Positions 43,837 through 51,912 are shown, counted from the stretch's first letter. The stretch: DNA of 64,000 nucleotides from Nonomuraea jabiensis (GCF_014204795.1 NZ_JACHMB010000001.1:8568501-8632500); one strand, 5' to 3'. Made by a program: numbers and translations. Notes: a model not told the origin generated them from the letters alone.

Positions 43837-46024
43837 GCCGTACCACGATGCTCTTGGAGGTCGGGGTGTTGGAGGTCTCGGCCACCGAGTCGAGCGGCAC
43901 CAGCACGTTGGTCTCCGGGAAGTAGGCGGCGCAGCAGCCGCGGGCGGTCGGATAGGCGATGACTCTGAACCCCTCGGCGGTGCGCTCGCCGTCGGGCCAC
44001 TCGCTGACCAGGTCGACCACGTCCCCGTCTGCCAGGTCGCGCTCGGCGAGGTCGTCCGGGTGGACGAAGACCACCTTGCGGCCGTTCCTGACGCCGCGGT
44101 AGCGGTCGTCGAGGCCGTAGACGGTGGTGTTGTACTGGTCGTGGCTGCGTACGGTCTGCAGCAGCAGCCGCCCCGGCGGCACCCGCAGGACCTCCAGCCG
44201 GTTGACGGTGAAGCCCGCCCTGCCGGTGGCGGTGGGGAAGCGGCGCTCGTCCCTGGGCGCGTTGGGCAGCGCGAAGCCGGCCTCGGCGCGGCCGTTGAAG
44301 TCCTCGAAGCCGGGGATCACCCGCGCGATGCGGTCGCGGATCGCGGCGTAGTCCCGCTCGAAGTCCGCCCACGGCTCCTCGCCGAACAGCTCGCGGCCCA
44401 GCCGGGCGACGATCGCCACCTCCGACAGCAGGTCGGGGGAGGCGGGCGCGAGCCGGCCGCGCGAGGCGTGCACCAGCCCCATCGAGTCCTCGACGGTGAC
44501 GAACCCGGCCGGGTCGCGCTCGGTGCGGCCCAGCGTGGGCAGGATGAGCGCCCGCTCGCCGCACACCGCGTGCGAGCGGTTGAGCTTGGTGGAGACCTGC
44601 ACGGTCAGCCTGGTACGGCGCAGCGCCGCCTCGGTGACGCGGCTGTCGGGGGTGGCGCGCACGAAGTTGCCGCCCATGCCGACGAAGACCTTCGCCTCGC
44701 CGTCGCGCATGGCCCGGATGGCCTCGACCGTGTCCAGCCCGTGGTGCCGGGGCGGCTCGAAGCCGAACTCGGCGGCCAGCGCGTCCAGGAACTCCTTCGA
44801 GGGCTTCTCGTAGATGCCCATGGTCCGGTCGCCCTGGACGTTGGAGTGGCCGCGCACCGGGCACAGGCCCACGTTGCCGCGCAGCAGCTGGAAGTTGACC
44901 ACCTCGCGGATGGTGGCCACCGAGTTGCGGTGCTGGGTGAGCCCCATGGCCCAGCAGACGACGACGGATTTGGCGTTCCTGACGTCGCGGGCCGTCTCCT
45001 CCAGCTCCCGCCGGGTCAGGCCGGTCGCCTCCAGCACCTGCGCCCAGTCCAGGCCGGTCAGGTGCGCCTTCCACGCCTCGAAACCGGTGGTGTGCTCGGC
45101 GATGAACGCCTCGTCGGCGGTGTCGAGCAGCAGCAGCGACAGCGCCTGGAACAGCGCCAGGTCGCCGTTGAGCCGGATCTGCAGGAACCGGTCGGCCAGC
45201 GCGGTGCCCGCGGCCAGGCCGGACGGGCGCTGCGGGTTCTTGAAGCGCAGCAGCCCGGCCTCCGGCAGCGGATTGACCGCGACGATCCGCGCGCCGCCGC
45301 GCTTGGCCTTCTCCAGGGCGGAGAGCATGCGGGGGTGGTTGGTGCCCGGGTTCTGACCCACCACGAAGATCAGGTCGGCCCGGTGCAGGTCGTCGAGCGA
45401 CACGGTGCCCTTGCCGATCCCGATCGTCTCGGTGAGCGCGGCGCCGCTGGACTCGTGGCACAGGTTGGAGCAGTCGGGCAGGTTGTTGGTGCCGAACCGG
45501 CGCACCAGCAGCTGGTAGGCGAAGGCCGCCTCGTTGGAGGTGCGGCCCGAGGTGTAGAAGACCGCCTCGTCGGGGCCGTCCAGCGCGCGCAGCTCGGCCG
45601 CGATCATGCCGAACGCCTCCGCCCAGCCGACGGGCTCGTAGTGGTCGGCGCCCGCGGGCTTGTACATCGGCTCGGTCAGCCTGCCCTGCTGCCCCAGCCA
45701 GTAGTCGCTCATCCCGGCCAGCTCGCTCACCGGATGGGCGGCGAAGAACTCGCGGGTGACGCGCCGGGTGGTGGCCTCCTCGGCCACCGCCTTGGCGCCG
45801 TTCTCGCAGAACTCGGCCGGGCTGCGGTGCCCGCCCTCCGGCCAGGCGCAGCCGGGGCAGTCGAAGCCGCTCTTCTGGTTGACGCGCAGCAGCGTCAGCG
45901 CGGTGCGGCCGATCCCCATCTGCCGCTGGGCGATGCGCAGGGCGTGGCCCACCGCGGGCAGGCCGCCCGCCCAGTCCTTGGGCGGGCCGGCCGTCAGCCG
46001 TTCGTCGTCGTGGTGCTCGTTCAC
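43808..46024 (-). CDS. FdhF/YdeP-family molybdopterin oxidoreductase (formate-dehydrogenase-like)
   Basis: 738 residues, GTG start overlapping the oxygenase stop (GTGA). The N terminus holds a Cys-rich region (GFDCPGCAWPEGGHRS), then the molybdopterin domain (VFYTSGRTSNEAAFAYQLLV; NLCHESSGAALTETIGIGKG; ADLIFVVGQNPGTNHPRML) and a C-terminal dinucleotide-binding domain (LLQTVRSHDQYNTTVYGLDD). This is the TIGR01701/YdeP group; family members are related to FdhF but mostly untested. Position in the betaine operon, downstream of formaldehyde-oxidising genes, suggests it oxidises formate. FdhD, needed for Fdh sulfuration, is not in the window. Confidence 0.88.
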   Translation of the reverse strand: MNEHHDDERLTAGPPKDWAGGLPAVGHALRIAQRQMGIGRTALTLLRVNQKSGFDCPGCAWPEGGHRSPAEFCENGAKAVAEEATTRRVTREFFAAHPVSELAGMSDYWLGQQGRLTEPMYKPAGADHYEPVGWAEAFGMIAAELRALDGPDEAVFYTSGRTSNEAAFAYQLLVRRFGTNNLPDCSNLCHESSGAALTETIGIGKGTVSLDDLHRADLIFVVGQNPGTNHPRMLSALEKAKRGGARIVAVNPLPEAGLLRFKNPQRPSGLAAGTALADRFLQIRLNGDLALFQALSLLLLDTADEAFIAEHTTGFEAWKAHLTGLDWAQVLEATGLTRRELEETARDVRNAKSVVVCWAMGLTQHRNSVATIREVVNFQLLRGNVGLCPVRGHSNVQGDRTMGIYEKPSKEFLDALAAEFGFEPPRHHGLDTVEAIRAMRDGEAKVFVGMGGNFVRATPDSRVTEAALRRTRLTVQVSTKLNRSHAVCGERALILPTLGRTERDPAGFVTVEDSMGLVHASRGRLAPASPDLLSEVAIVARLGRELFGEEPWADFERDYAAIRDRIARVIPGFEDFNGRAEAGFALPNAPRDERRFPTATGRAGFTVNRLEVLRVPPGRLLLQTVRSHDQYNTTVYGLDDRYRGVRNGRKVVFVHPDDLAERDLADGDVVDLVSEWPDGERTAEGFRVIAYPTARGCCAAYFPETNVLVPLDSVAETSNTPTSKSIVVRLSRRTRGGG

Positions 46025-47133
46025 CCGATGCGGTCCTGGACCCAGTCGTGGAAGGCGCCGATGTGGTGCTCGCTGGGCACCAGCACGCCGCCCTTGGCGT
46101 ACGTACGCGAGCCCATCTGCGGCTGGCACCGCTCGCACGCCTCGAAGTCCTGCTCGTTGACCCGGTGGAACAGCTCCACCGACTTGTCCAGGTCCTTGCC
46201 GCTCGCCACGACGCCGGGCAGGTAGAGCCAGTCGCACTCGACCACCGTGCGGTCCACCGCCAGCGGGAACATCCGATGCACGATCACGTGGTCGGGCACC
46301 AGGTTGACGAACACCTGCGGCTTGATCGTGATCGCGTAGTAGCGGCGGTCCTGCTCCTCGCTGACGCCCGGGATGCGGTCGAGCCCCTCCGACCCGTCGA
46401 CGGTGAAGCCCTGGATCTCCTCGCCGAACTCGGCGCCGTGGCCGACGAAGTACTGGGCCGCGTAGCCGTCGGCGAACTCCGGCAGCACCTCGGTCAGCTC
46501 GGGATGGATCGTGGCGCAGTGGTAGCACTCCATGAAGTTCTCGATGATGAGCTTCCAGTTCGCCTTCACGTCGTAGACGATCCTGCGGCCCACCTCCAGG
46601 CCGGCCACGTCGTAGTTGTCGAGCATCTCCAGCGAGCCGAGCCGCTCGGTCACCGCGCCCAGCACGTCCTCCTCGAACGAGGGCGGCTCGTCGGCCAGGC
46701 ACACCCACACGTAGCCGAGCCACTCGCGCACGTGCACCTTCACCAGGCCGTACTCCACCCGGTCCAGGTCGGCCATCTTGGTCAGGTTGGGCGCGGCGAT
46801 CAGCTTGCCGTCCAGGTCGTAGGTCCAGGCATGGTACGGGCACTGGAAGGCCCGCTTCACCTCGCCCGACTCCTCCGTGCGCAGCGTCGCGCCGCGATGG
46901 CGGCAGACGTTGAAGAACGCGCGCACCGACATGTCGCGCGCCCTGGTGACGAGGATGCTCTCGGAGCCGACCTGAACGGTCTTGAACGCGCCCGGCTTGG
47001 GCAGGTCGGCCGAGCGCACCACGCAGAACCACATCGCCTCGAAGATGTTCCGCTGCTCCGCGGCGAAGATCTCGGGGTCCACGTAGTAGCGACCGGGGAG
47101 GGTGGGGATCACGCTTGACGTGGTGGCGGTCAC
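46021..47133 (-). CDS. Rieske-type glycine betaine demethylase (GbcA-like oxygenase component)
   Basis: 370 residues from the GTG at 47133 (AGGAGT 7 bp upstream). Rieske [2Fe-2S] ligands are Cys77, His79, Cys98 and His101 (CRHRGATL ... CPYHAWTY). The mononuclear iron site has His205 and His210 in ENFMECYHCATIHPEL. The closest functional relatives are GbcA and the stachydrine/carnitine-type demethylases, which cleave an N-methyl group with O2 and release formaldehyde. Between betB and the dimethylglycine dehydrogenase, betaine is the expected substrate. Electrons probably come from the ferredoxin and FAD reductase of the same operon. Confidence 0.88.
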   Translation of the reverse strand: MTATTSSVIPTLPGRYYVDPEIFAAEQRNIFEAMWFCVVRSADLPKPGAFKTVQVGSESILVTRARDMSVRAFFNVCRHRGATLRTEESGEVKRAFQCPYHAWTYDLDGKLIAAPNLTKMADLDRVEYGLVKVHVREWLGYVWVCLADEPPSFEEDVLGAVTERLGSLEMLDNYDVAGLEVGRRIVYDVKANWKLIIENFMECYHCATIHPELTEVLPEFADGYAAQYFVGHGAEFGEEIQGFTVDGSEGLDRIPGVSEEQDRRYYAITIKPQVFVNLVPDHVIVHRMFPLAVDRTVVECDWLYLPGVVASGKDLDKSVELFHRVNEQDFEACERCQPQMGSRTYAKGGVLVPSEHHIGAFHDWVQDRIG

Positions 47134-47164
47134 GGGCAGTACTCCTCTGAAACGGGCCGGGTGG

Positions 47165-47788
47165 TCAGTGCCCTCGGCGGATCCAGTCCTCGAGCTGCGG
47201 AGCCTCGGCTCCGATGCTGGTGTCCTCACCGTGTCCGGTGTGCACCACGGTCTCGCCGGGCAGCGTCAGCAGCGTCCCGCTGATCGACGAGATGATCGTC
47301 GGGAAGTCGCTGTACGACCTGCCCGTCGCGCCGGGGCCGCCCTTGAACAGGGTGTCCCCGGAGAACAGCACGCCGAGCTCCGGCACGTACAGGCACACCG
47401 CGCCCGGCGCATGCCCCGGCGTGTGCAGCACGTGCGCGGCGGAGCCGCCCACCCGCAGGAGCTGCCCGTTGGCCAGCCGCCCGCCGGGCGTGGCCGACTG
47501 GTGGGCCAGCTTCCACAGCACCTCGTCGTCGGGGTGCAGCAGCACGGGGGCGCCGGTCAGCGCGGCCAGCTCGGGCGCGGCGTTGACGTGGTCGTCGTGC
47601 GCGTGCGTGCACACGATGGCGCTCACCCGGCGATCGCCCACGGCCGCGGCGATGGCGGAGGCGTCGTGGGCGGCGTCGATGACCAGCACCTCCCGGTCGT
47701 CGCCCAGCAGCCACACGTTGTTGTCGACCTCCCACGTCCCGCCGTCCAGGCTGAACGTGCCCGAGGTGACCAACTGCTCGACCCGCAC
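47165..47788 (-). CDS. Metallo-beta-lactamase-fold hydrolase (partner of MscR)
   Basis: 207 residues, GTG with GGAGG 7 bp upstream. The binuclear metal motif is THAHDDHVN (His62, His64, Asp66, His67); later ligands are in VLHTPGHAPGAVCLY and LFSGDTLFKGG. Proteins of this type follow mscR in many actinobacteria and are thought to hydrolyse S-formylmycothiol to formate. The assignment rests on fold plus position; thioester hydrolase activity is inference. It lies between mscR and the oxygenase on the same strand. Confidence 0.85.
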   Translation of the reverse strand: MRVEQLVTSGTFSLDGGTWEVDNNVWLLGDDREVLVIDAAHDASAIAAAVGDRRVSAIVCTHAHDDHVNAAPELAALTGAPVLLHPDDEVLWKLAHQSATPGGRLANGQLLRVGGSAAHVLHTPGHAPGAVCLYVPELGVLFSGDTLFKGGPGATGRSYSDFPTIISSISGTLLTLPGETVVHTGHGEDTSIGAEAPQLEDWIRRGH

Positions 47789-47820
47789 TACTGTGCCTCC
47801 TTGGCCGTGCTCCGCCCGGC

Positions 47821-47868
47821 GGTGCTGTGATGGATGTCCTCGCTCCGCTGCGGATCCATCACAGCGCC
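47821..47868. promoter_or_regulatory. Long hairpin spanning the mscR stop codon
   Basis: GGTGCTGTGATGGAT (47821-47835) and ATCCATCACAGCGCC (47854-47868) pair over 15 bp with one G-T mismatch and an 18-nt loop. The right arm contains the mscR stop codon, and the left arm lies in the 70-bp gap before the hydrolase gene. It could be an attenuator, RNA-processing or stability element, setting the dose of the downstream genes; as a full terminator it would cut the operon. Confidence 0.65.
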
Positions 47869-48944
47869 ACCACGGAACGCAGCACCTCGCCGCGGTGCAT
47901 CTTGGCGAAGGCGTCCTCGACCTCGTCCAGGGCGATGGTCTCGCTGACGAACGCGTCGAGGTCGAGGCGTCCCTGCAGGTAGAGGGAGATCAGCATGGGG
48001 AAGTCGCGGCTCGGCAGGCAGTCGCCGTACCAGCTGGACTTCAGCGCGCCGCCGCGGCCGAACACGTCGAGCAGCGGCAGCTCCAGCGTCATCTCCGGCG
48101 TCGGCACGCCGACGAGGACCACGGTCCCGGCCAGGTCGCGGGCGTAGAAGGCCTGCTGGTACGTCTCCGGCCGGCCGACCGCGTCGATCACGACGTCCGC
48201 GCCGAACCCGCCGGTCAGCTCCCTGATCGCCGCGACCGGGTCGCCGTCCTTGGCGTCCACGGTGTGCGTCGCGCCCAGGCCGCGGGCCCACTCCAGCTTC
48301 CTGCCGTCCACGTCGACCGCGATGATCGTCGTCGCGCCGACCAGCCGCGCGCCCGCGATGGCCGCGTTGCCGACGCCGCCGCAGCCGATCACCGCCACCG
48401 AGTCGCCCCTGCTGACGCCGCCGGTGTTCACCGCCGCGCCGAGCCCGGCCATCACGCCGCAGCCGAGCAGGCCCGCCGCGGCCGGGGAGGCGGCCGGGTC
48501 CACCTTGGTGCACTGGCCCGCGGCCACGAGCGTCTTCTCGGCGAACGCGCCGATGCCCAGCGCGGGGCTGAGCGGCGTGCCATCGGCCAGGGTCATCTTC
48601 TGGGTGGCGTTGTGGGTGGCGAAGCAGTACTGCGGGCGGCCGCGCAGGCAGGCCCGGCACGAGCCGCACACGGCCCGCCAGTTGAGAATCACGAAGTCGC
48701 CGGGCGCGACGTCGGTGACCCCGTCGCCGACCGACTCCACCACGCCGGCCGCCTCATGGCCGAGCAGGAACGGGAAGTCGTCGTTGATGCCGCCCTCGCG
48801 ATAGTGCAGGTCCGTGTGGCAGACCCCGCAGGCCTGCACCCGGACCAGCGCCTCGCCGGGCCCCGGGTCCGGCACCAGGACGGTCTCCAGGCTGACCGGC
48901 TTGCCCTTGCCGGTCGCGACGACCCCGCGTACTTCATGAGCCAT
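47859..48944 (-). CDS. mscR: S-(hydroxymethyl)mycothiol dehydrogenase (MscR/AdhE2)
   Basis: 361 residues; oxidises the formaldehyde-mycothiol adduct to S-formylmycothiol with NAD+. Class III MDR signatures: catalytic Cys42 and His63-Glu64 (CGVCHTDLHYREGG; LLGHEAAGVVE), structural Cys93, 96, 99 and 107 (CGSCRACLRGRPQYC), NAD motif VIGCGGVGNAAIAGARLVGA. GGINDDFPFL and FATHNATQKMTL fit the mycothiol-dependent branch. It detoxifies formaldehyde released by betaine demethylation. Start ATG at 48944, GGAG 6 bp upstream; 14 bp follow the reductase gene. Confidence 0.92.
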   Translation of the reverse strand: MAHEVRGVVATGKGKPVSLETVLVPDPGPGEALVRVQACGVCHTDLHYREGGINDDFPFLLGHEAAGVVESVGDGVTDVAPGDFVILNWRAVCGSCRACLRGRPQYCFATHNATQKMTLADGTPLSPALGIGAFAEKTLVAAGQCTKVDPAASPAAAGLLGCGVMAGLGAAVNTGGVSRGDSVAVIGCGGVGNAAIAGARLVGATTIIAVDVDGRKLEWARGLGATHTVDAKDGDPVAAIRELTGGFGADVVIDAVGRPETYQQAFYARDLAGTVVLVGVPTPEMTLELPLLDVFGRGGALKSSWYGDCLPSRDFPMLISLYLQGRLDLDAFVSETIALDEVEDAFAKMHRGEVLRSVVAL

Positions 48945-48958
48945 GACTCACTCCTGTC

Positions 48959-50131
48959 TCAGCCGACCTGAACCGGCGCCGTTTCGAGCTGCCGCCGCCA
49001 GCGGGTGAACAGCCGTACCTGGTTGAGCCCGAGGACCGCCACCGGGCGCTCGCCCTGCCGGTAGACCGCGAGGAAGCTGTGCCCGAACGGGTCGCCCTCC
49101 TCCACGCTGACCGTGTCCGCGTCCGCGGCGTCCCCGATGAACTGGATCTTCACGTCGAACTGGTCGGACCAGATGTAGGCCGGCCGCCGCGCCTCGGCCC
49201 GGGCGGTGCCGCCGGACAGCAGCGTGGCCGCCGCGACCGAGGCCCGCTGCCGGGCTCCCGTCCAGTGCTCGATCCTGTCGTGCCTGCCCCGGACAGGGTC
49301 GAACCAGGCGGCGCAGTCGCCCACGGCCACGATGCCGGGGACGGAGGTGCCGCCCGCCTCGTCACACAGTACGCCGTCGCCCAGGTCGAGGCCGCTGCCC
49401 CGGAGCCAGTCGATCGCGGGCACGGCGCCGATCCCGACGACCACGACGTCCGCGGGCAGGTGGGTGCCGTCCGCCAGCCGTACCCCGTCCACCCGGTCCG
49501 CGCCGGTGAGGCCGGACACGACCGTGCCGGACAGCAGCCGCACCCCGCGCCGCTCGTGCAGCGCGGCCAGCGCCTCGGCCATCGGCACGCCCACGACGCG
49601 GGCCAGCGGCGCCGGGCCGGATTCGACCAGCGTCACGTCCAAGCCGAGGTCGCGGGCGGTGGCGGCGACCTCGGCACCGACGAAGCCGCCGCCGATCACC
49701 ACCAGCCGCCGGCCCGCCGCCAGGTCGGCGCGCAGGGAGCGGGCGTCGTCCAGGGTGCGCAGCGTGTGCACGCCGGCCAGGTGCCTGGCGGCGGGGAGCC
49801 TGCGGGCGGTGGCGCCCGTGGCGATGACGATGCCGTCGGCCCGCACCGAGGTGCCGTCGCTCAGCTCGACGCGGCGCTCCACGGGGTCCAGGGCCACGGC
49901 GGCCACGCCTAGCCGCCACTGCGCGTCCAGTTCCTCGCCCTCGCCCTCCAGGGCCAGGTCGGCCTCGGCCAGGTCGCCGCGCAGGAAGTCCTTCGACAGT
50001 GGCGGGCGGTCATAGGGGCGGTGGCGCTCGTCCCCGACCAGCACCAGCCTGCCCCGGTACCCCTGGGCGCGCAGCGCCCTGGCGGTCAGCAGCCCGGCGA
50101 GGGAGGCGCCGACGACGCAGATCGTGTTCAC
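48959..50131 (-). CDS. FAD-dependent ferredoxin reductase for the Rieske demethylase
   Basis: 390 residues, GTG start overlapping the ferredoxin stop (GTGA). FAD-binding ICVVGASLAGLLTARALRAQ (about 4-23), NAD-binding LVVIGGGFVGAEVAATARDL, then GIVAVGDCAAWF for the FAD ribityl. The C-terminal RIEHWTGARQRASVAAATLL and YIWSDQFDVKIQFIGDAA match BphA4/RhlA-like oxygenase reductases. It would pass electrons from NADH to the Rieske ferredoxin encoded just upstream. This differs from GbcB, a flavin/2Fe-2S fusion used in Pseudomonas-type systems. Confidence 0.9.
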   Translation of the reverse strand: MNTICVVGASLAGLLTARALRAQGYRGRLVLVGDERHRPYDRPPLSKDFLRGDLAEADLALEGEGEELDAQWRLGVAAVALDPVERRVELSDGTSVRADGIVIATGATARRLPAARHLAGVHTLRTLDDARSLRADLAAGRRLVVIGGGFVGAEVAATARDLGLDVTLVESGPAPLARVVGVPMAEALAALHERRGVRLLSGTVVSGLTGADRVDGVRLADGTHLPADVVVVGIGAVPAIDWLRGSGLDLGDGVLCDEAGGTSVPGIVAVGDCAAWFDPVRGRHDRIEHWTGARQRASVAAATLLSGGTARAEARRPAYIWSDQFDVKIQFIGDAADADTVSVEEGDPFGHSFLAVYRQGERPVAVLGLNQVRLFTRWRRQLETAPVQVG

Positions 50132-50478
50132 ACCTGCCCCTTGACGGTGACGCCCGGCGGCAGGTTGGGTGGCGCCTCGGACTGCTTGACATAGATGACG
50201 CCGTCGTCGACCACCACCTCGTGCGTGCGCACGGGGCGCTTGGCCGGCGGCGCGTCCACCTGGCCGGTGCGCAGGTCGAAACGCGAGGCGTGCAGCGGGC
50301 ACTCGATCTCGCACCCCTCCAGCCAGCCGTCGGCGAGCGAGGCGTCCTGGTGGGTACAGGTGTCATCGATGGCGAAGATCTCGCCGTCCTCGGTGTGGAA
50401 AACCGCGATCGGCGGGTCGGCCTCGACGCGAAGGGCCTCGCCTCGAGGGAGTGACGCCAGTGGGCACGCTGGGATCAT
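50128..50478 (-). CDS. Rieske [2Fe-2S] ferredoxin (oxygenase electron carrier)
   Basis: 116 residues. Rieske ligands: Cys41 and His43 (DTCTHQDASL), Cys60 and His63 (ECPLHASRFD). Length and pattern fit the small non-haem oxygenase ferredoxins (BphA3/CarAc-like). Translationally coupled to the reductase that follows. First gene of the operon; a paired operator starts 13 bp upstream of the ATG. The ribosome site is modest (GGGG 9 bp away). It probably supplies the GbcA-like oxygenase. Confidence 0.9.
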   Translation of the reverse strand: MIPACPLASLPRGEALRVEADPPIAVFHTEDGEIFAIDDTCTHQDASLADGWLEGCEIECPLHASRFDLRTGQVDAPPAKRPVRTHEVVVDDGVIYVKQSEAPPNLPPGVTVKGQV

Positions 50479-50490
50479 CCTGTCACCCCG

Positions 50491-50526
50491 GTTTCGTAAA
50501 GAGAAACGTCTAGCGCTATACGCAAC
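50491..50526. promoter_or_regulatory. Paired 17-bp operator upstream of the ferredoxin operon
   Basis: GTTTCGTAAAGAGAAAC (50491) and CTAGCGCTATACGCAAC (50510), starts 19 bp apart. The first is a palindrome of a variant half-site (GTTTC/GAAAC); the second matches GTTGC-N7-GCAAC in its right half. It heads the minus-strand operon ferredoxin, reductase, mscR, hydrolase, oxygenase and FdhF-type gene. Confidence 0.7.
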
Positions 50527-50551
50527 AGAGTGAGGGCGGGACAGGGAGATG

Positions 50552-50841
50552 TCAAGGCTGATTTGTCGGACTTAAACCCCAGTGTCCGGCCCATCGACCG
50601 GCGGGCGCGGCCTGCCGCTTCATGACGCGACGGAAGGTGCCGACGGCGACACCGGCGAGGTGACGCGGCAGGCCGTCGGGCATGGCGAGGCCGACGACGG
50701 CCGGCACACCGCAGGGGCGCGCATGATGCCGGGCGCGTCGAGGTCGATGCCGGTGCCGCTCGGCACGGTCCGACGGAGTTCGCAGGCGAGCATGCCCTCG
50801 CCGCAGCCGACGTCCAGGGCGCCCCGGACAGCCGCCGGAGG
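50552..50841 (-). pseudogene. Remnant of a class I SAM-dependent methyltransferase
   Basis: Directly after the stop of the next upstream gene the minus strand reads RGALDVGCGEGMLACELRRT, then VPSGTGIDLDAPGIMRAP. This has the glycine-rich SAM site (motif I) and the acidic end of strand 2. The frame then shifts, and the last 45 residues (VPAVVGLAMPDGLPRHLAGV) continue in another phase to the stop at 50552. There is no N-terminal part and no centre, so the gene is broken by truncation and internal deletion. Confidence 0.6.
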
Positions 50842-51912
50842 CTACGCGTTGCCGGCAGGCACGAGCAGGCCGAAGACCCGCACCGCGACCCTGCCGTCGG
50901 GCAGCGGTGCCGGGCTGCCCGCCACCGCCGCCTCGCCGGCGGGCCACCGCTCGCTGTCCAGCAGCACCTCATTGGTCTGGAGCCGCCCGTCATGGTGGGC
51001 GATGAACAGCCGCAGCGCGTGCACCTTCCGCGTGAGCGGCTCGGCGCGCAGCACCTCCAGCAGCCGGTCGACGAGAGGCTCGGCGGATGGCACCGACCGG
51101 TCGGTGAACAGGTTGAGCTGGGCCCCCAGCACCAGCTCGAACGCGCCGCTCGGGTGCTCGTACCGCTCCCGCTCGACCTGGCCGGAGGCGGCGCCGGGGC
51201 GCAGGAGGCCGTCGACGATCGGGTGCAGCGCCCCGAGCCTGAACCTGCTCACCGCCCCGCCGATCGCCTCACGCCAGGTGGCGCCGTGCCCGGCGAAGCT
51301 CTCCACCAGCCATGGCCGGGCCAGCGCCGGGTGCGACACGGCGAAGTCGACCTGAGCCATCACCACGCCGGCCGGCGCGGGATGCACGAACAGCTCCGCG
51401 CCGACCGCCGTCCCGCCGTCGAGCGGTACGCCGTGCCCGCGGAGGAAGTCCTCGAACGCGGCGCGCGGCGAGGGCACGCCGCCGTCGCCCTGCCCGACCG
51501 GTTCGAGGTCCTTGACCAGCGAGGTCTCGCCGAGCATCAGGTCCGACAGCTCCGACCCGGCGTACAGCGCGTTGTTGATCGCGTTGAACTCGGCGCTGCG
51601 CATCGCGATCCGCCCGACCTCCTCACGGCCGGCCCGCTGCGCGCGGTCCGACGCCGCCACGAACACCGGCTCGGCCGAGAGGCTCACCCGCCCGCTGGGC
51701 GTCACCAGCCCCTCCGGGTACGAGACGTCCGGCAGCAACCGCCGCGTGTACGCCATCGGCAGGAAGATCAGCAGCCGCTCGGCCAGCCACGGCTCGACGC
51801 CGGCCCCCGTCAGCCGCTCCCATACCTCCTCGTCACGCGGCGGCTCCTCACCCGCGCAGAACGCCGCGATCCCCACCTCGACAGCGGCGTCGAACCCCAC
51901 CGATCCGATCAT
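50842..51912 (-). CDS. Hypothetical protein, DUF6348-like
   Basis: 356 residues without membrane segments. FVHPAPAGVVMAQVDFAVSH, then LVESFAGHGATWREAIGGAVSRF and LGALHPIVDGLL recall the DUF6348 family (aromatic lead into VESFAGYG-TWR-A). The N-terminal 150 residues carry LLIFLPMAYTRRLLPDVSYP and an acidic, helical pattern I do not recognise. Function unknown. Start ATG at 51912; no operon partner. The methyltransferase remnant directly abuts its stop. Confidence 0.75.
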   Translation of the reverse strand: MIGSVGFDAAVEVGIAAFCAGEEPPRDEEVWERLTGAGVEPWLAERLLIFLPMAYTRRLLPDVSYPEGLVTPSGRVSLSAEPVFVAASDRAQRAGREEVGRIAMRSAEFNAINNALYAGSELSDLMLGETSLVKDLEPVGQGDGGVPSPRAAFEDFLRGHGVPLDGGTAVGAELFVHPAPAGVVMAQVDFAVSHPALARPWLVESFAGHGATWREAIGGAVSRFRLGALHPIVDGLLRPGAASGQVERERYEHPSGAFELVLGAQLNLFTDRSVPSAEPLVDRLLEVLRAEPLTRKVHALRLFIAHHDGRLQTNEVLLDSERWPAGEAAVAGSPAPLPDGRVAVRVFGLLVPAGNA

